Assembly (NCBI GenBank): GCA_910583795.1
Contig: CAJTZQ010000077.1
Coordinates: forward strand, 1 to 15,587
DNA length: 15,587 nt
Origin: an uncultured Muribaculaceae bacterium
GTDB lineage: Bacteria; Bacteroidota; Bacteroidia; Bacteroidales; Muribaculaceae
Direction of reading: 5' to 3'
Below the pieces are notes generated by a model that was not told where the DNA came from, searched no databases, and saw only the letters and a program-made list of their open reading frames with translations. A program made the translations under genes and the position numbers. How positions within the stretch are numbered: position 1 is the first letter of the stretch; each line of letters begins with the position of its first letter. Positions 14,666 to 15,587 of this stretch are shown piece by piece.

Positions 14666-14917
14666 ATGAGTTTCATTTGGTACATTCTTATTGGTATAGT
14701 TGCCGGTTTTGTAGCCGGGAAATTGATGCGTGGCGGAGGTTTCGGTCTCATTGTTAATTTGGTTGTAGGTATCATCGGAGGTGTTCTCGGAGGATGGCTG
14801 TTCGGGCTAATCGGAATTTCAACTTCGAGTATAATCGGAAATCTGATCACCTCAGTAGTCGGAGCCGTCTTCCTTCTTTGGATTGTCGGACTGTTAAGCC
14901 GAAGTTCCAATAAATGA
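14666..14917 (+). CDS. GlsB/YeaQ/YmgE-family small membrane protein
   Basis: An 83-aa inner-membrane protein of the transglycosylase-associated family. It shows three glycine-rich hydrophobic segments: MSFIWYILIGIVAGFVAGKLM (1-21), FGLIVNLVVGIIGGVLGGWLFGLIGI (26-51) and SIIGNLITSVVGAVFLLWIVGLL (55-77). The GKLMRGGGFG turn and the GIIGGVLGGWLF motif are diagnostic. Members are induced by envelope, acid or osmotic stress in other bacteria, but their molecular role is unknown. The length is full for the family. The 120 nt upstream contain only a weak -7-like TATTTTTA (14624-14631) and no confident promoter. Confidence 0.9.
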   Translation: MSFIWYILIGIVAGFVAGKLMRGGGFGLIVNLVVGIIGGVLGGWLFGLIGISTSSIIGNLITSVVGAVFLLWIVGLLSRSSNK

Positions 14918-14922
14918 ATAGT

Positions 14923-14959
14923 TCAACTTTCGCTTACGAAAGTTGAGGGTTGTTAACCC
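14923..14959 (+). terminator. Two stacked hairpins after the GlsB-like gene
   Basis: TCAACTTTCG (14923-14932) and CGAAAGTTGA (14937-14946) form a perfect 10-bp stem with loop CTTA. Directly next to it GGGTT (14947-14951) pairs with AACCC (14955-14959). The first hairpin lies 5 nt after the gene's stop. There is no U tract, so this may be a weak terminator or an mRNA 3' stabiliser. Confidence 0.4.
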
Positions 14960-14993
14960 CTTAATCTTCAACGACCTCTAAGTGGGGTCTTAA

Positions 14994-15039
14994 ATAAAAA
15001 AGAGTCTCAAATCATTTGTCACTGATGATTTGAGACTCT
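14994..15039 (-). terminator. Rho-independent terminator facing the minus strand
   Basis: Arms 15001-15015 and 15025-15039 (AGAGTCTCAAATCAT and its complement) are a perfect 15-bp stem around a 9-nt loop. Read on the minus strand it is followed by six T residues, then ATTTAA. On the plus strand the bases after the stem are ACATATCC, so it works mainly for a transcript coming from the right. No confident gene is seen there within the window. Confidence 0.75.
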
Positions 15040-15055
15040 ACATATCCAAGTCGTT

Positions 15056-15100
15056 TAGGATTCTTTGGGATCGGATTCCTTGATTCCGGATTCCTTGATT
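15056..15100. repeat. Three 15-bp tandem repeats
   Basis: Three adjacent units of exactly 15 nt: 15056-15070 (diverged, GGATTCTTTGGGA), 15071-15085 and 15086-15100. The last two share GGATTCCTTGATT and differ only in the first base (tc or cc before it). A 15-nt period keeps reading frame, so the repeat could encode a five-residue repeat on either strand, or it may be slippage in non-coding DNA. Confidence 0.7.
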
Positions 15101-15258
15101 GTATGGCAAGGTCATCGCGGCAGCCTTGGCGGTGGTTCTCAATAGTGGTTCAACATAGCTTTGCCTGCGGTTGAAAATTATCGCAAAATTCCGTGGCAAT
15201 TATTCTCGATTGAGTATGTATTGGAACCTGTTGCGGGTTTGCCGTATGATAGTTTGCC

Positions 15259-15331
15259 CTGTCGTGATTCGGAGAGCCTGATATTTATGACCCCGACACG
15301 CCAGATCCAGTGTCAGGGATCTGCACGACAG
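15259..15331. repeat. Two-level inverted repeat (structured element)
   Basis: The outer arms CTGTCGTG (15259-15266) and CACGACAG (15324-15331) match perfectly. Inside, CCCGACAC (15292-15299) pairs with GTGTC-A-GGG (15310-15318) with one bulged A, around the 10-nt loop GCCAGATCCA. It lies within the putative gene remnant, so the pairing may be chance, but the two stems share one axis. Confidence 0.3.
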
Positions 15332-15368
15332 TTTACCAGAATGTCAATGTACTCTTATCGCAGTTTAA

Positions 15369-15529
15369 GAAACTGTTTAAAATTTATTTTGTCTTGTCAT
15401 TGAGATCTTTGTCGGCATCTTTATGATATTTATTCAGTCATTATGGAACCCCATAACTCCATCATAAATATCAAAAATCTGCTTGACAAATCCTCTCAAT
15501 TCCTTCGACAAATAAATTTAAACAGTTTC
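15369..15529. mobile_element. 161-bp imperfect palindrome with MITE features
   Basis: The ends are inverted: GAAACTGTTTAAA (15369-15381) on the left and TTTAAACAGTTTC (15517-15529) on the right. The similarity continues inward through ATTTATT, TTGTC, ATTGAGA and GATATTTAT on the left and their complements on the right, to a central TTATGG-AACC-CCATAA hairpin (15441-15456). The whole element can fold as one long, imperfect hairpin. It is flanked by TAA on both sides (15366-15368 and 15530-15532), a possible 3-bp target duplication. There is no room for a transposase, so if mobile it would depend on one elsewhere. The TNA-type duplication would suit an IS5-like partner, but that is inference. 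Confidence 0.6.
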
Positions 15530-15587
15530 TAAGACGAAGCCTGTCACCATCGGTGATTCTAACAATCTGGGGCTTGAAAGGACCACA

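Larger units (their letters stand above)
15040..15368. other. Region without a confident gene; possible gene remnant
   Basis: No full-length gene with a normal start can be defined. On the plus strand a frame is open from 15146 into the palindrome with a protein-like first half (WFNIALPAVENYRKIPWQLF), but it has no ATG near its start. A second frame is open from 15268 and reads naturally (GEPDIYDPDTPDPVSGICTT). Together they look like one decayed gene with a frameshift near 15270. On the minus strand a 53-codon open frame (15199-15038, with an ATG only at 15115) ends right at the terminator stem. None is strong enough to call as a gene. Confidence 0.35.

Noticed and set aside
15038..15199. 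Minus-strand frame of 53 codons ending at the terminator stem
   Set aside because: Its only ATG leaves 25 residues, it includes the tandem repeats and no promoter is seen. It is discussed as a finding but is too weak to call as a gene.
15161..15403. Plus-strand open frame of 80 codons starting with TTG
   Set aside because: It has no ATG start, runs into the palindrome and changes to non-protein-like composition in its second half. I treat it as part of a possible gene remnant and not as a gene.
1..15587. CRISPR array, defence system, prophage or integrase
   Set aside because: No regularly spaced repeats with spacers, cas-like genes, integrase or phage structural genes are present; the tRNA end shows no adjacent integrase within the window.

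Overview
The window looks like chromosome from a Bacteroidales bacterium, probably close to Muribaculaceae. The evidence is -7 promoter boxes of the TAnnTTTG type, the absence of Shine-Dalgarno sequences, many small secreted lipoproteins, and the families present (PBP4-type DacB, a short RsmI, a Cbp1-like coiled-coil lipoprotein, SPOR protein, GlsB-type protein). The organism is inferred from gene content only.

Layout. Positions 1-55 hold the 5' part of a tRNA-Ser(GGA) on the minus strand. From 168 to 5215 a plus-strand cluster encodes a lipoprotein, a trans-polyprenyl diphosphate synthase, a TatD-family hydrolase, a CPA2-type antiporter with a USP-like tail (start overlapping the tatD stop by 4 nt) and a second lipoprotein. 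It ends at a long hairpin (5231-5285) facing a minus-strand gene for an exported M48-like metalloprotease (5302-6285). A minus-strand pair follows: an AI-2E/PerM-family permease (10007-8889) and a second CPA2 antiporter (8861-6531), with a terminator at 6456-6502. A divergent promoter region (10041-10108) then leads into a plus-strand run: DacB, an acidic protein of unknown function, RsmI and the Cbp1-like lipoprotein, ending at a terminator (13906-13942). A SPOR-domain lipoprotein and a small GlsB/YeaQ-type membrane protein follow as single genes.

The last 550 bases have no confident gene. They hold a minus-strand terminator with no obvious gene feeding it, three 15-bp tandem repeats, a structured hairpin and a 161-bp imperfect palindrome with MITE features. 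Removing the palindrome and one TAA copy joins open plus-strand reading frames, which suggests it landed in an already decaying gene.

How the genes fit together: most are envelope or core housekeeping functions (isoprenoid synthesis, peptidoglycan trimming, ion homeostasis, rRNA methylation, surface lipoproteins). I see no defence locus, CRISPR array, integrase or phage module. The most interesting points are the plus-strand antiporter, which seems to lack the membrane aspartate expected in its exchanger core, and the mobile or decayed DNA at the right edge.
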